From assembly GCA_963921795.1 (NCBI GenBank), contig OY997645.1, positions 21,211,537 through 21,275,536 of the forward strand: a stretch of DNA of 64,000 nucleotides, in the 5' to 3' direction. The position numbers were made by a program, and so were the translations under genes. Each line of letters starts with the position of its first letter. Position 1 is the stretch's first letter. The notes beneath the pieces were generated by a model. It was given only the letters and a program-made list of their open reading frames with translations, was not told where the DNA came from and ran no database searches. Below, piece after piece: positions 11,376-26,300 of the stretch. This DNA comes from Nannobrachium achirus (Eukaryota > Chordata > Actinopteri > Myctophiformes > Myctophidae).

Positions 11376-14300
11376 TTAACTCCATACATCCTGTGAGTAC
11401 CGTCCCTTGGTCATCAATTTCTTTATGTAGTCAGTGGCTTGGGTCCGTGTCATACCTCCAATTTCTTCTGCAATATCGTGAAAGGTTGTCTGCACGTCTT
11501 TGGCCATGTTTCTTGCATCCCTGTAAAGAGAACATCCAATTAAATGCCATCGTGGCCAAAGGCCATGCCATCCATCAAAGGGTTTGTTTGTCCAAACAAA
11601 AGTAGATCAATCACAGCTTGTGCCACTACATGCAAGGAATGTCACAGTGGCTAGTGTAACTCGCCACAGCAAAGAATGGACATACACAGTCAGGGACATT
11701 GTGGTGAGGGGGTAGTAGAACTGACTACCCAAGGGACCAAGTTAGGGTGCCCGCCACCTGTCAAATGGTCTGGACTTAAGTGTGCTTTGGTGCACCATTT
11801 AATTAATTTGTCTTCAACTACAGTAATGTTGGCAGAATACATTTCAGATCAAGTTTGGGTTTTTACTTGGATGGATGCAACATTTGATTTTGCATCCATA
11901 AAAGAGGACATCCATCCCTTGAGTCTCATGGGATAGATACCTGCACAAGGATTCAATCAATACATTTTGGGCTAATTACACCGACTGCTGAATACGGAGT
12001 GCTAGATGCTACGAGGAGAAACAGCTCTCACATAAACATGCCGTTTTGCTAACTTAAAGCTAAGTCGGGGTAACACGGATAGAAACAAAAGAAATGGGTG
12101 AGGGAAAACAAAGTTCTGTTAGAAATTAGAAATTCCCATTTGTTTTATTACTTACCCACAGACATAGATGTGAGCATTGTCTGTGTGGATCTGCCTCCAG
12201 AGTTCCTCCTTATTGTTTTTCAACAGATGTTGCACGTACACCTTGATTTTAACAAAAGACAAATCAAACTTGTGTGATATTGCAGTGCCCTGGACATTGT
12301 CCCAACAGAAACAATTACAATAACCTTTATTCCATCAAGAATGGTTGGTAGCATGAAATTAAATCTGTATAGAAGCCATAATTCGGTAATGATAATGAAA
12401 CATGTTTTAAACTCAACATTCCTTTGTAGGAATGGACGGCCAGCTATACCTTTTGTTCTTGGTCTCTGGAGAAGGCCACACGGAGCTGTGATAGAGCTCC
12501 TTTGCCCTCTGCCTCCTCCAGCTCCTCCTGGTAGATGTAGTCCTCATTCTTATGTCTGCAGCCGAAATACATCACCGTCTCTCCAACCTCCTTTCCTGTA
12601 GATGAAATCACAAGCAGACACACTGCTTACCATGGGCGGAAATCTCTAGGTAGCCGACAATTTGATTTGGATTCAGAGGGCTATGATTCATTTTAGACTT
12701 TTGTGATGGCTATTAAAAAAGAAAGAAAGAAAGAAATATATCCTTGAAAGAACTACCGTATTTTCCGGACTATAAGGCGCACCGGACTATAAGGCGCACT
12801 GTCAATGAATGGTCTATTTTCGAACTGTTTTCATATATAAGGCGCACCGGACTATAAGGCGCACATAATAGACGCTACCGTTGCGTTATGCATCCAACAG
12901 ATGGAGCTGTGCTAAAGGGAATGTCAATGTCAATGAATGATCCATATATAAGGCGCACTGGACTATAAGGCGCACTGTAGTTTTTTTGAGAAAATGAAAG
13001 GCTTTTAAGTGTGCCTTATAGTCCGGAAAATACTGGTTTAGGAGGCATTTGTAGAATCAGCATCAGGTTAATACAAATCTTAAGAAACAATTTATTTTAA
13101 TTATGTGCACACATAGAAAGACCTTAAATGATTAATATACTTATGAGAACATCATTTAACTGCTCTTTTGCTGTGTTGTTCAGACTAAAAACAACTACCT
13201 CACCATGCCACTATACATAGTCAGAGGTTGTATAAATAATATGTTGTCCCTCAGTCCTGTATACTGGGCTCGAAGTAATCCAATACACACTCCTGTTAAA
13301 TAAATCATATGACTATACTGTCTTCAGCAGGCCGACAGGCTGGGAGACTTGTTTTGTTTGTGTGTCCATCCGTCTGTGTGCAGCTAATCTGTGCCCCGCT
13401 GGGCCGTTCTGAAATCTGCATCCAACTTTTCATGCACACCACCAGTAGGGCATTAACCAAAAAGTCGACTACATTACACAAGTCGACCAGAGAAAGTCGG
13501 GAAAAAACATTTTATCTTTGTATTATTATGTTTGCTCCACGTGTGCGTGTACAGCAGTCGTTTTCTGGTTTTGTTCCCCGTTCATGCACAGGATTTGACG
13601 AACGCTCACCGCGGTGGTATGCGACACGTGACGAGCATTCGTCATAGGCAGTAAAAGAATTAAATTACAGACCTGGCAATTTGAAACTCAAGCGAAGCCA
13701 TGCTCAAGTTATATCACATCTTAGGTGAAAAGTCCAAACACTGACTGAATCATGTTAACCCGTTTTGTGCATGTAGTCTCACAGTATTATGTACCTTGCT
13801 CTTTGAGCCATCCTCTCTCCTGGATGAAGCCCATGAAGGGAGCGATGCCAGTCCCAGGGCCGATCATGATCACTGGGTTGGTGGCCTTGAAGGGCAAACG
13901 GAACTGGGACTTGCGGATGTACATGGGAATGGTGGCCTTGTGGCCGTTGTCGGTTACCAGTTTGTTCTTCAACCAGTTAGTGGCTACTCCCAAGTTGGTG
14001 CGGCCTGTCTTGGTTTCATACTCCACCACCACGGCACAGATGTGGATGCTGTTGGGGTGAACCTACAAAGCACCACAATGGAGAATTGAATAACACAAGT
14101 TTTACAAAGTGATGCGAGTTTCTTAAAATAAGAACACAATTGTCCATGTTGTTTGTCCATATTGGCTGAATTGATATCCATTTTATTATTGGGATTTTAT
14201 CTCACTCAAACCTACAGATCCAGTAACTGGATCTGTACATGGCGTAGTTGAGTGAATAAAAGTATCGCCGTATTGATATATTTTCCGGCCAAAAAGTCGA

Positions 14301-17300
14301 GTTTAAACACGGGAGTATTTAGACAAACAAAGACCGCTTTTGTTTTGGCGATTAGCAAAAGTATATTCATTGTTTATAGTTACTGAAGTGTAGACGTTGT
14401 GCAACCGGGTCAGTGAGGAAAACACACGCATAGCGCTAAGGAGAACTCCTAGCGCTATAGACCAGAGCAAGTCAATTCCTACAAATCATGCGTCATGCCC
14501 TCCGTCGATTGGATAATAGGCAGGTTTACAGAACTGCCATTGCGACACATAGTCTCGGGCTAAGAAGTTTGCGATGCACTGCCGTAGAGGAGGAGGCGAG
14601 TGTCAGTGCTCACCTTAGAGGAGGAGGCGATGGAGTAATAGCGAGACTGAAGACGGGGCAGCAGCTCACACAGGTGGTCAATGGGGGGCCTGAGAGAAGG
14701 CAGATCTTCCAGGATGGCCAAGATGTTTCTACACGAGTCCAACACCCAGCTCTGATACAATGCCTGCGGAGAGGAGAGACCGCAGAGGTCAGTCGGTTTA
14801 AGACACTTACAGAAAGATTCAAATAAATACATTGACCTACAAAAATAATAATAATAATACAAATAATACACACAAACACATATATGTGTGTGTGGTGGGG
14901 GGGGGGGGGGGGGGGCATGTGCACATGGGGTGATCACTGCCTGCCTCCTGTGAATTGTTTTTTTATTTTTTATTTTTTTCGTTCATACTAAATACACGTG
15001 TACACACACGATTCAGAATATGAACAAACTCTAAATTAATAACGTCTTTCAAGGCACTGAACCTCAAGAGATCGGATATTTTTCTTTTGTTAATGTTAAC
15101 CAAAATGGCAATGACATTACATATAAGTGCCTACGATGCAAGTACTAGGCTTATGACCCTCATATGATAGGGATCTAGCCTGGCATGTCCAGACTAATAT
15201 CACTGTGTAGATATTAGTCTGGAATCTCTGTATGGAACCTACATGTCCAAGGGGGCGGATAAACCCACCCCATATTTGCATACTGGGCCCTGTTTGGTCC
15301 CTCACTACTTCGGAGGGAGTGAAATCCAATCACAACTACCAAATCTGCAGAGGGCAAGATTTGTCTGGTTTCCAGGCTAGTAGGGATCCTCTGTTCAACA
15401 CATTAATAATATAGCAGAGCAGTGTAAAATGTATTTGCATCGATTTTGAATATTAAAAAAACAAAAGCTCTCCGTTAGACCTTGCCCTCGGGAGAGGAGG
15501 AAGCCATCTTGCGCATGTTCTCCTGGTCTTTGGGCTCTGAAGCGTACTGTGCCAGCTCATAGAGGACGTTTGTGCGAGGAGGATGAGTGATGTCCAGGTA
15601 GTGTGTCAAAGCAGTCCGGTAAGTGGTAGGACAAGGGAAAGGGTGCTTCTTGTTTGACTCCTCTGGAAAATACAAAAACAACTTGCATTAAACAACCGCA
15701 CTTCTAAAAAGCAGCTGAAGCATTTGGTGAGTCTGTCCCCTCAACAGCAAAGCAATAAATAACATGCATTTACAAATGAAAAGTACAATGTCCAATTTAG
15801 CTTAAAAGATAAAGATTTGTATTCCATTAAGATTAGGAGCAAAGTCTATTGTTTTCTCAATTATACTCTTACATACATAAACCGAAATAAATCAATGCAT
15901 GCAGGGTATTCCATCTTCAGAGATCTTCACAAGCAATTTAAACGATATGTTTAAATTCTCACTTAATGAATAACAGAACCCAAATACCATCAAAGCCAAA
16001 GTAAACGAATAATTAACTAGTTTAGCATCGTCATAAATTCTGTTCAATTCTGTCAATGGGTCATGTGAGGTTTAGTGACACAGCTGATCCTCGGTAAATA
16101 ATGAACCGGTTGTGATAAAGTCTGAGGGATAACATTATTGAGCCAAGGTGCTGAGTCAATCAATGCCATACCATCAAGGTTNNNNNNNNNNNNNNNNNNN
16201 NNNNNNNNNNNNNNNNNNNNNNNNNNNNNNNNNNNNNNNNNNNNNNNNNNNNNNNNNNNNNNNNNNNNNNNNNNNNNNNNNNNNNNNNNNNNNNNNNNNN
16301 NNNNNNNNNNNNNNNNNNNNNNNNNNNNNNNNNNNNNNNNNNNNNNNNNNNNNNNNNNNNNNNNNNNNNNNNNNNNNNNNNAAGGGATTCTTGGAATCAT
16401 ACGGCCTGTAAAAACATGTGAATATCAACAAATGAAAAAAAGAGACAGATTCAATAACCATACAAAGGGGACAAAATTAATATAATCTACATAATAACTA
16501 AAATAATGGATAAATGTCTCAATCATGCAAACCATTGGTGCATTTTAAATCTTAAAATAGGCTTATATATATTCGTTCATAGTGGGTATTTAGGTTGATA
16601 GTTAGGCTTAAAATAGGTATGGTATTTTTTACATTTATCTGTAAGCTGTTGTATATTGTATGTTTGTAGGCTGTTGTATATTGTATGTTAGACCAGCCCC
16701 GAGCTGGTCTTAAATCAATCACGGCGACAGTGCAGACATTTCCTTACTATTGGGACATTGGAATTGGGGCACATTATTTGGACAAGGCACAGACAATATT
16801 AAGGACCCTTTCTTTCCCCTAACCAATAACCACAATAGTTTACAATTGGTACACAATTAGTTTACCTCTACCGGCATGCTCATACAAGAGAAAAACCAAA
16901 GATCACAATATAACAAAGATTGAGGCTGTGCAGAGATACGAACGCTGTGCCAAGTTGGGAGTGACAAGTCAGTGTCGGAAACCGGTGGTGCCAGCAAAGT
17001 AAAGAGAGGCTTGTAATGCTTTATCTCTGTTATTTGAAAATGCCAAGCCAATACAGTTGTGTGCAACTGGTATGTTAGGAATTAGGAACAAGAGGAATTA
17101 GGAACAAGGGTTGTAGAAATGAAAGGTTTACAGTCAAATCATTTAACAGCTGCCGTAGCCAAGATAATGAAAGGCTGTGACGTCATGAGACATCATGAGA
17201 CAAATTACTGAATAAATAATAAAGCCACATATGTCTAGACAACCAAAGCCTTTGATGTCATGGGACATCATGAGACATTATTGTTTAATAATATTAAAAT

Positions 17301-20300
17301 CTTGAGTTTTGAATTGACCTGTAACACAAGTCAAATGGAAGATCTACCCGCATTTGGTGCTTGGCTGGTAATTTAGGACCTCGACCATGCATAATATTTA
17401 TATTTTAATCTGCATGGCGGTTACATTTTAGAAGTGCAGAAAGCCTCATATTGTGTTAACGTCCTATGGGTAAGGTTAACACTGACTGATTCAGAATTGC
17501 AATGATGTATGAGAACAGGTGGTGAATGGGTCTTCTGGTTCTTACGGTTTCTGGGTCTCAAAACTCTTCAGGCGGCCAATCTCTCCTGAGAACACTTTGT
17601 TCATGTTGATGTCTGTGTGCTCCTTCAACTCGTACTGACGGATGCTGTGAAGGCAAAAGGCTTGCAGTCATCATACAATAAATAGCACATACTGTATATA
17701 TTGTCGAACTAATTTAACAAGGGGAATGAGTGGTTGGTCGGAAGATCAATGATCTCTTTCAGTTAATAAAAGGTTTCTTTTTTAAAGATGCAACCAATAA
17801 CCATGTTAAAAAGAAATAACACTAGGGGGCACGGTGGCGCAGTCAGTAGTGCTGTCGCCTCACAGCTAGAAAGTCCTGGGTTCGATTCCCGCCGGGGGAC
17901 ACTGTGGGTGCTGGGGGCGTGTTCCCTCCTCCGCGTCATTAGTGCCCACACCCTAGGTGGGGTTGGCAAAAGGGCCTTTCTGTGTGGAGTTTGCATGTTC
18001 TCCCCGTGTCTCCTAGGGTAGATACCCTCACAAAAACATGCAGTAATCCTGGTCTCTATAAAGCCTCCCCCTGGCCAGCCGGGGCGCCTGATGGAGGGGA
18101 ATGGAACTGGTTGGAATAACGTGTTCCTTCCACGCGCTACGTCCAACCGGGGAAGCTCCCCCTGTCAGGTGATAAGAAGCGGCCTGCTCACTCCTCATGC
18201 ATTGAAGGAAGCATGAGCTCAGTTCGGGGCCCTCCCCAGGTTGGCAGAGGGAGAGTAGAGCCCAGGATCACAGCTTAGGCAATTGGCACCGGGTGAAAAA
18301 ATGGGTTACAAAAATCGTGGGATAAAGATTTAAGAAAAAAAAAAAAAAAAAGAAATAACACTGAACCTGGAATCATCTCCTGAAGCCTCTACTCCAAAGT
18401 GCTCACACATGGCTGGCCAGAACTGCTCCCTCCATGAGATGAAGTCCTCTTCCAGGCTGAAAAAGTCAGATTTAACCTTTGCTTTAAAAAGATGTTAATT
18501 GACGATCAAAAGACAACTGTATAAAACACAAAAACACACACTACCACACAGATGCAAGTGTGTGACTCACTTTGCATCGTCGTCTCCCATGCCCAGGTCA
18601 AAGACTCTCTTAGCCCCTAGTTCTTCCAGTCTTTTGTCAACATATTTCCCCATGGCGTTGAAATGTTCATATGTTTTATTGCCCAGGGCAAATACCTACA
18701 AACAGAACAGGACACAAAAACAACGATGTCAGCTGTTGCCAAGCAGTGCAAGATACAGTAACACTTTAATGCTAGAAGTGGATTTAAATCTAAACAGGCC
18801 GACGTAATCACAATGTCAGATCCATTACATTCGAAGAACTATTGAGAACGTCATTATGCTATTACACCCCCCCCCCCCCCCCCCGAACTAAAACTAACTC
18901 AACTTCCTGTTCATTACTTAACTATGTACAGCAATGACATAAGTGGTCAAACAGTTATTTCTCTCATTGACTAATTAAAGCAGTCATTCCAATCTAACAC
19001 AGACAATGGAGATGAAAGGCAAGAGGAAGGCTGTGACCGTGCTAGAGAATCAGCCTAGATTTCCCACAGTCAGATGTTAAAAGTTTTTCACTCAAAATGA
19101 GGGCAGGGCGGCTCCATCCTAATGATGGAACAACAAAATGCAGGACGCACATTGGCTAGAGATAAACCCAACACAGCAAGACTATTATTTCATCATACAC
19201 GCAAAAACCCTACACAGATCATGCAGCCTCATTTTACCACTGCACACAAGACAGCTGGTGCTGCATGGCAGTGTTATCCCTGTAATAAAGGCAGGCATGC
19301 CTTTATTACACCACATGGGCTCAACTGTTTAACAGCAAGTCCCTGGTTCAATGACCTCAGCAAGTTACTCCCCTACTACTTTGACTTTGTCCTTATTCCG
19401 GTCTCTCTACTGTACCTATCAAATAAAGCCTAAAAGTCTTCTCTTGTAGACTTGCCGTGTAGTTGAGTCCAGAGAGGTCTTCGTCATCGTTCTCCTGTAG
19501 CCAGTCATAGAAGTCCTGGGCATTGTCTGTGGGGTCTCCTTCACCGTACGTGGCCATGCAGAATATGGCAAGAGAGTTTTCAATCTCAGACATGCGGGAT
19601 AACTCACCCTGGAGCATAGGACACGAGGAAAGAATTAGAGTAGGCAATATACACAGTTAAATCGTTAAGAGTTGATTTACCTCTGACAGTGTACAAATGT
19701 ATCCAAGTTTAATGAGATTACTGTGCTGTCAGTAGTACCACAGAGAAATGAAATGTTTTCCTGATGAAATGAAAAACGTATTATTATTTCTTTAATCGTG
19801 AGAATATGGGTGGGGAAGAGTTTGACAAAAATCTGAAAAAACTTAGAATTAAACACTCAAACTCTCTGAAAGGTCTGGTCTGGTCATGTCACTACTCACA
19901 AGAGTGGGTTAGTAAAATACATTTTTTTTACAACCTTGTTGTAGAATAAATAATGGAAATTAGTTTTGTTGAGTAATACTTTTGAGACTCATGTACTGTA
20001 AATCTGACTGCTACTGAAATGTTTGGTAACAAAATGTATTTGCCATGGCAACACATCAAGTTTATGATAACAAGCACTGCAGTAACCCCTCCATGACAAT
20101 ATAAAACTTTCTCTGGGATTTAAGTGTTCCAGCCAAATGGCCATATAAGAATGTTTATTTAAACGAGAAGTCCCTCTATGACAATTATAATTCTACCGTA
20201 GATGTAAATTACCATGTCATATTCTTCTGGGTCGGCAGCCATCCCCTTCATGCCGTAGCGCTGAGCGTCTTTGGACAGTCTATTTGCAAATTCTTCTGCT

Positions 20301-23300
20301 GTGCCCGTTTGAGAACCATAGAACACTGCAATGTTCTTGCCCTGGCCAAGGTTAAAACAAACACATTGTCAGTGGGTCTTAAGACTCTCCAGTCTCCAGC
20401 CAAACAAACATCCTGCCACACTGTGCATCCATCCATACTTCTTCCACTGCAGAAACCTTGTTACTGATTTTGCTTTTTTATTCAGACCTGATAGTCTCTA
20501 AGACTGTAAATTACATTTTGATTAAGCAAAACCAATCCAACCAGTTATTGAATATCTTGTATTCCCATAGCAATTTACAACCAAATCAAATACGGTAGTC
20601 CAACACTGCCAATTTTCTTGACTTTTTTTTACCCTTAGGGCAAATTAAAAACCAAAGCTTTTCCTCAAAAACAGCTTGAACCTGTGGTCTATGAAAATCG
20701 TAATGCTCTTTTGAAACCTATAGTACCGTATATGCCTAGATGCAATATAGCTAAATCAGAAGGAAATTATAGTTGGTGGTTGGCATACTCATTCCCCCAG
20801 ACTGAAGCATAAGGAATGAAGAATGTTAGAGTTTTAGGCTTGTGTCTGGAACCTCTCAATTGTGGGCACCAGTCATTGTCTAAAAGTCTCTGTTCCTTTG
20901 AGCCAGAGGCAATGACTCAAACCATGAAAATGACAACAAGATTTTAATGCTTTTGAAGTGACATAGATATGAGTAACTGAAAAATAACACTTTTATGCAA
21001 TATTATGATTACTCACTGTTTTTTTCATCTTCTCAATGAAACTAGTCTCTCTTGTGGTGGGTGCTCTGAAAAAAAAGAAATATTTACCTCAGTTCAAGAC
21101 AATTTGAATGAACTACTCGTCCAAACAATGATACACAAGTCTGAGTTTGACATTTCAGTGTGATGAAACAATAGGTTATTGCCAGATACAATGGTGGCCA
21201 TCATGTTCAGACAGAATTTCAAACTTGAAAAGTAGTAGATGACATAGATTCATTTGCCATCATGTTTATTAGCTACTGTACCATCAAAGACCAAGATGAT
21301 TCTGGTGGTATTGAGGATAATCCATTCTTCTCACAGTTAATATTTAAACATGTCACAGGGCGGTTAGGCTGAGAATAGGCAGAAGCATCCTTTATCTCCA
21401 AGGTAAACAATGGCCAGCGGAAGCCAGTTTTGGTTTAGCAAGTAGACTGAAAGGCTAATGAAAAGCATAATGGAAGACAGACTGACTGAATGTTCAAAAT
21501 GGGGGAAGGGAGTTAATTTACAAAGGCATGGAATAAAGCTGTATGACAATAACTTATGTGTGTGTGACTGATTAGTCACTTAGTTGTCTAATACCTAGCT
21601 ACCAAACTTAGCTACACAAGTTCAATTTGATCAGGTCAAGTATTAAATCATGACGCACCACCATCTACAGTACAGTAAACAATAATAGCAGACATCTGCA
21701 TAAACACCAAAAGCTTCATCAATACTACATTAGAGGCAAAGAAAATAAGGTTTAAAATCATGCCTTGAACCACATAATCGTTAGGCCTAATTCCATTTTG
21801 TCTTGCAAGTAATTTATGGATGAGCACAGATCAAACGAAAAAAGAAAAAAAGAAGAAGAAAAAGATGCTAAACACACAGCATGTATTTATCACCCAAAAT
21901 AAAAAAGGCACTGCCGCTTCATTCAGCATCAAAGGTCTAAGCAGATACCTGCAATTCTCTATGTGCTGAATGTGGAAGAACAGACAACAAATACGTCAAA
22001 CTAAAATAGCTGTTGTTAATAAAGCAATAATTTAGCTAGTTATATTATCACATCATCATATGGCAGTAGAGTGCCAACATGTAAAATGTAAAGTCTACAC
22101 ACAGTAAAATCCAGAGTGGTCGCTCTCATGCTCTCCATCAAAATCAATGCAATACACAAGGACATCACATAAATGAACCCTTTGCTTATTGGAACCCAAA
22201 TTAGTTTACTTCATCAATTCTAAGTTTTGCTTCTCTTTTTGCCCATGTGAAGCTTGAGCAGCGTCAGCACAGTAAAATCCTAATTTTACCATTTGTAAAA
22301 AGACATTTTGGGAGTTACAATTACAAATGGATAAATGAACAGAGGATTTTACTGTGTGAAGAGCATGACAGAAAAATGAACCATCTACAATACTGGGGGG
22401 AATAATTCCAGAAAGCTTGGATGCGTGGGGAGTGCAGACATGTGGAATCTGTGCTGAACACGCCATAAAATGGGGCCCTCGTGGTTAATATGAACTGCGC
22501 TCACAAGAGCAGTGTGAATTCCTGATAGAAATTTGAAACAAGCTTTTGCCTCCAAGCCTCAGCATTCCATAAAGACTAAACAAGGACTGTTATCAATGAG
22601 CTCTGTCTGTCTTCCTGGCCCCGGTGAGGAGGGTTCTGCTAACTTAACTCAACAGAGCAAATATGTCAGAAAGAGCCTAAGTGAAATGACTAAGTAATTA
22701 TGTTCCACCTCCTATGAGACTTAACATATTGTAGTTTCACAATAAGACACAAATTGTTTCAACCTTTCTTTTACTGAGGCAAAGAAAAAGACCAGATCTT
22801 TCAGCCCTGTGCTTTCATCTGTGTATTTCGTCAGTGTTTCAGCCTGTGACTGAATTGTCTGTTCTTTTTCTCTGCCTCAGTAAAAAATAGTAATACATTT
22901 TAAAAACTCATTTTCTTGTCCTTAAATGTGTTGTGTGATCATGTTCTTATATTCCATTTTTGCCACCTTCAGTGCAGTGGAGTAAAAGGTTACTGACCTC
23001 CCCATGAGAACCATTCTGAAAATAAGAGGTTTTAGCATTTCCCCTATGATGATTGAGCCATCGTCTACATATAGAAATGCTGTGTTGAAAATAGCCCATT
23101 TACAAGCTCACAATATGTTGAGAGCTTGTAGAATGCCCTTTTGTATTTTCGCTAAATGTTGCCCTATTATTGACATGCCTAGAATAGGGACGCTAGGTTT
23201 TAAGTGGTTAGAAGGACACTAAAGGGAGCAAACGTAGTCTTAGTTGTAATTTGAGGTGAGGCTTATTCAAACATTCATGTACTCTCTAACTCTTGTCATG

Positions 23301-26300
23301 TGGGAACCCCACCAATAACAACAGGCATGTGACCCATTTTGTGTCCCGACTCATTGTTTAAAGACCCCCAGTGGAACAGAGCTCCATTCATGACAAGTGA
23401 CTTTGATGGAAACATGGATGGGAGTTTGCTAGCCAAACAACCAATGATGATTACTAACTACTACACTATTTGGGAAGGAGCTGATGAAAGAACGATGCAG
23501 CAATACAGAAGTGTTATTTGTATATGTGTTATCATGCTTCCTGGTGAAACACTGTATGCTTTTCTAAAAGAATCAGATAATCTGTGGTAGAGGCAAATGA
23601 ACTGCACTGAGTACATGTTGCCTTGGAAATGAGCCACCAGGCACCACAGCAACTCAACACTGCGCTATGATGTCAATAAAAGTGTTACGCCCCCCCCGAC
23701 TCCCCTTCCCATAGTGCATCATACTTAGAGAGGCAGTACAGGACTTGACTGAAAAGGCTTCAGTCAGTGGTGTGTTCAGAACCAAGTAAGAATCATCTCT
23801 TTTTCTGTACCAAATAATGGTTAGTTAGGTAGACATCTCAAAAACTAATTTTGAAGTTCAAACAGACTTTTTGAAATTAATACAGTCTTTCAAAAACAAT
23901 CAACAGGTTTCTACTGACCTTTCAGCAGCATCTCTCCTGTCCTGTGGCAGGGAAAAGACACAGCCCATGACACACTGCCCCTGTAGACCACCACCACCAC
24001 GGGCCGGGCCACCTTGGACTCAGCCACGCTCAGACTCAGAGCAGGAAGACAATACTTCAGAGTCACAGGACCCAAAAAGTCAACAGACAGTCCGGAGAGA
24101 GACAACAAAATTCCTGGGTCCGCCTGCCGTCACCTTAGCGCCTTCAGAACTAACTCTGCCTTTCCTTCCCTGAAGCCACCAGCTTCACACAGAGAGAACT
24201 ACACTAAACGCACACGCAGCAGCAGCACTACAAGCCCTGTCAACGTCTGGCAAGCTCCGCAGACACAATGGTGGGAAACTGACTTTCCCATAAAATGCAG
24301 CCGAGCTGCAGATCCGCACTTTTGAGTCAGACAAACACACACTGAAACACTCGAGGGTTGAAAATGCCTTCCTCTTCATCCCGCCCCTTTTCCTCTCCAA
24401 TCTGAAAGGTGTTAGGAACACGAAAAGTCTCCCCAGTCCATTCTAACTGCTTGGCAAGTTATCAGAGCAACTCCTCTGTGGACCATTGAAGGGGGGGGGG
24501 TCTGAATAGTAGTTTTACGGAAGGGTCCCCCACCCCCATCCCACAGGAGGAGAGAGGGGAATGTCATTACTATAGCAACCTCATTTATCATAAAAGGATT
24601 CCATTTGTGACATGGTCCTACCCCAATGGCAGAGAAGCTTCGCTTCCTCACAGGGGAAAAAAAAAGAATGAAAGAAAGAGGGGGAGAGAAGAAGAGGAAG
24701 ACGAAGAAGAAGGGAAAAAAAATAAAGTAACTTGGGGCAAAGAAAGGGCTGCTTGTCTTGCCTCAACTTTCCACCTTTGGAGAAGGACTCACAAAAGACG
24801 CTTGGCTGGGTCCTCCTTGCTCCCTCTCCAGGGAACTTTCGAAATGGGTTTGAGGCCAAAAACAAAAGCTTGCACAGGAAAGACATGGAAGCCTACGCCC
24901 CCTTCATAACACAGTTAGGTAACCAATGCGCCCATTGAGGGGAGGGGAGTCTAGCTCAGCGTTATGCATTCCCTTCCTCTATTCCCGCCCTCTTCAGACA
25001 AACCCCTCTTCCCAGAGCTGAACACGTTCTCCACGATTCCCCCGCCCCCCCCTCCCCTTCCCAAGCCAATCTCCTCCCGTTTTCACACATGGTCAGGGTC
25101 TCCCTTTACACAGACTCCAGCGCTCACTCAGCCTCGTAGCCCTCCCCAACACAGTCTATTCACACAGGGACAGCAGCCACACAGCGAACGTGACTGTTCA
25201 CAGACCATTGGCGAAAAGCCCAGCGCTCAAACAAATCAGAGCCCTTGTGTTGTGGCTGGGGAGGGACATGGCTGCAAGTCCATTGAAAGCCACCTCAACC
25301 TGATATCAATCCACTGATAAGATAAGGGACAGTGAGGGTTGACAGAGATGAGGTAGGGCCTTTAACTGTGACATCAGTGTACACATCATTTCTATTCCCT
25401 TTTTATTGTTATTGAATTGAGACAAGAGAGGAGAGGGGGGCAGCAACAAACTAACAGTCACTCCTGGTTGTATATCTGAATTCATAGTTCATAATCTTAC
25501 AGCAGAAAACAATTCTTACAGCAGAAAACAAACAAACATAACAGCCTCCCCCTCTTTCTCCCATTGGGCCTCATACACTAAACATGCTTATGATCACATT
25601 TGATCTTAATAAAACACAAGAGCCATCACTGTTCTTAGCTGAATGTATTTGCTGATACACCCATAATTCACTTATTCTGTGAGACATTAGACATACAGTA
25701 CATATGCCAGGAAAAATGCATGAAGATGTTATTCTTTATGCAAAATCAATTACGATAGTGCCAAATCGCCAACAAAATGTTTCAGTGCCCAGCATTTGTG
25801 CCACATTTATGCCAATGTGGCCGCAATTTGGCCAGGTGTTAAACTACATCTTCTCATTTACACATGAGAGACAACATTTAATTTCACTCACACAAATTCA
25901 GTTTATCCATTGCGTGTGGGAATCACTTTCCAAAAAACACAGATCTACAAGCTGACAAGGCATTGCAATGCGAAGTTTGTAGATCTGTTCTGCTTGACGA
26001 GCAACGCCGTCGTACTGTGGAGAGCATTTAGGGTTTCCTCTTCTTGTAGCACTTGCACAAGAACACTTGCCGGTTATGGTTTTCAATTGGGTGTTGACGC
26101 AGGCACGTATACAATATACAAACGACACAAGTGGCTTTTATTATGAATAATTAAAGGAGAGGAATGTCCGCACACTGGATAGGAGCTCCCAGGAGTAGTT
26201 TTTTATTCAAAAAAACATCAGCGTGACAACGTTTCGACCCCTCTCGGAGTCTTCATCAGGTCTGATGAAGACTCCGAGAGGGGTCGAAACGTTGTCACGC

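Noticed and set aside
16053..16485. Open frames running through the N gap
   Set aside because: Artefacts of translating N; the real coding content is the por exon on the minus strand.
17763..18146. 127-codon minus-strand frame
   Set aside because: It is the reverse strand of the SINE body; the text matches SINE rather than protein-coding sequence.
24607..24909. Lys/Glu-rich frame in the large por intron
   Set aside because: Purine-rich low-complexity DNA; no domain or exon boundaries.
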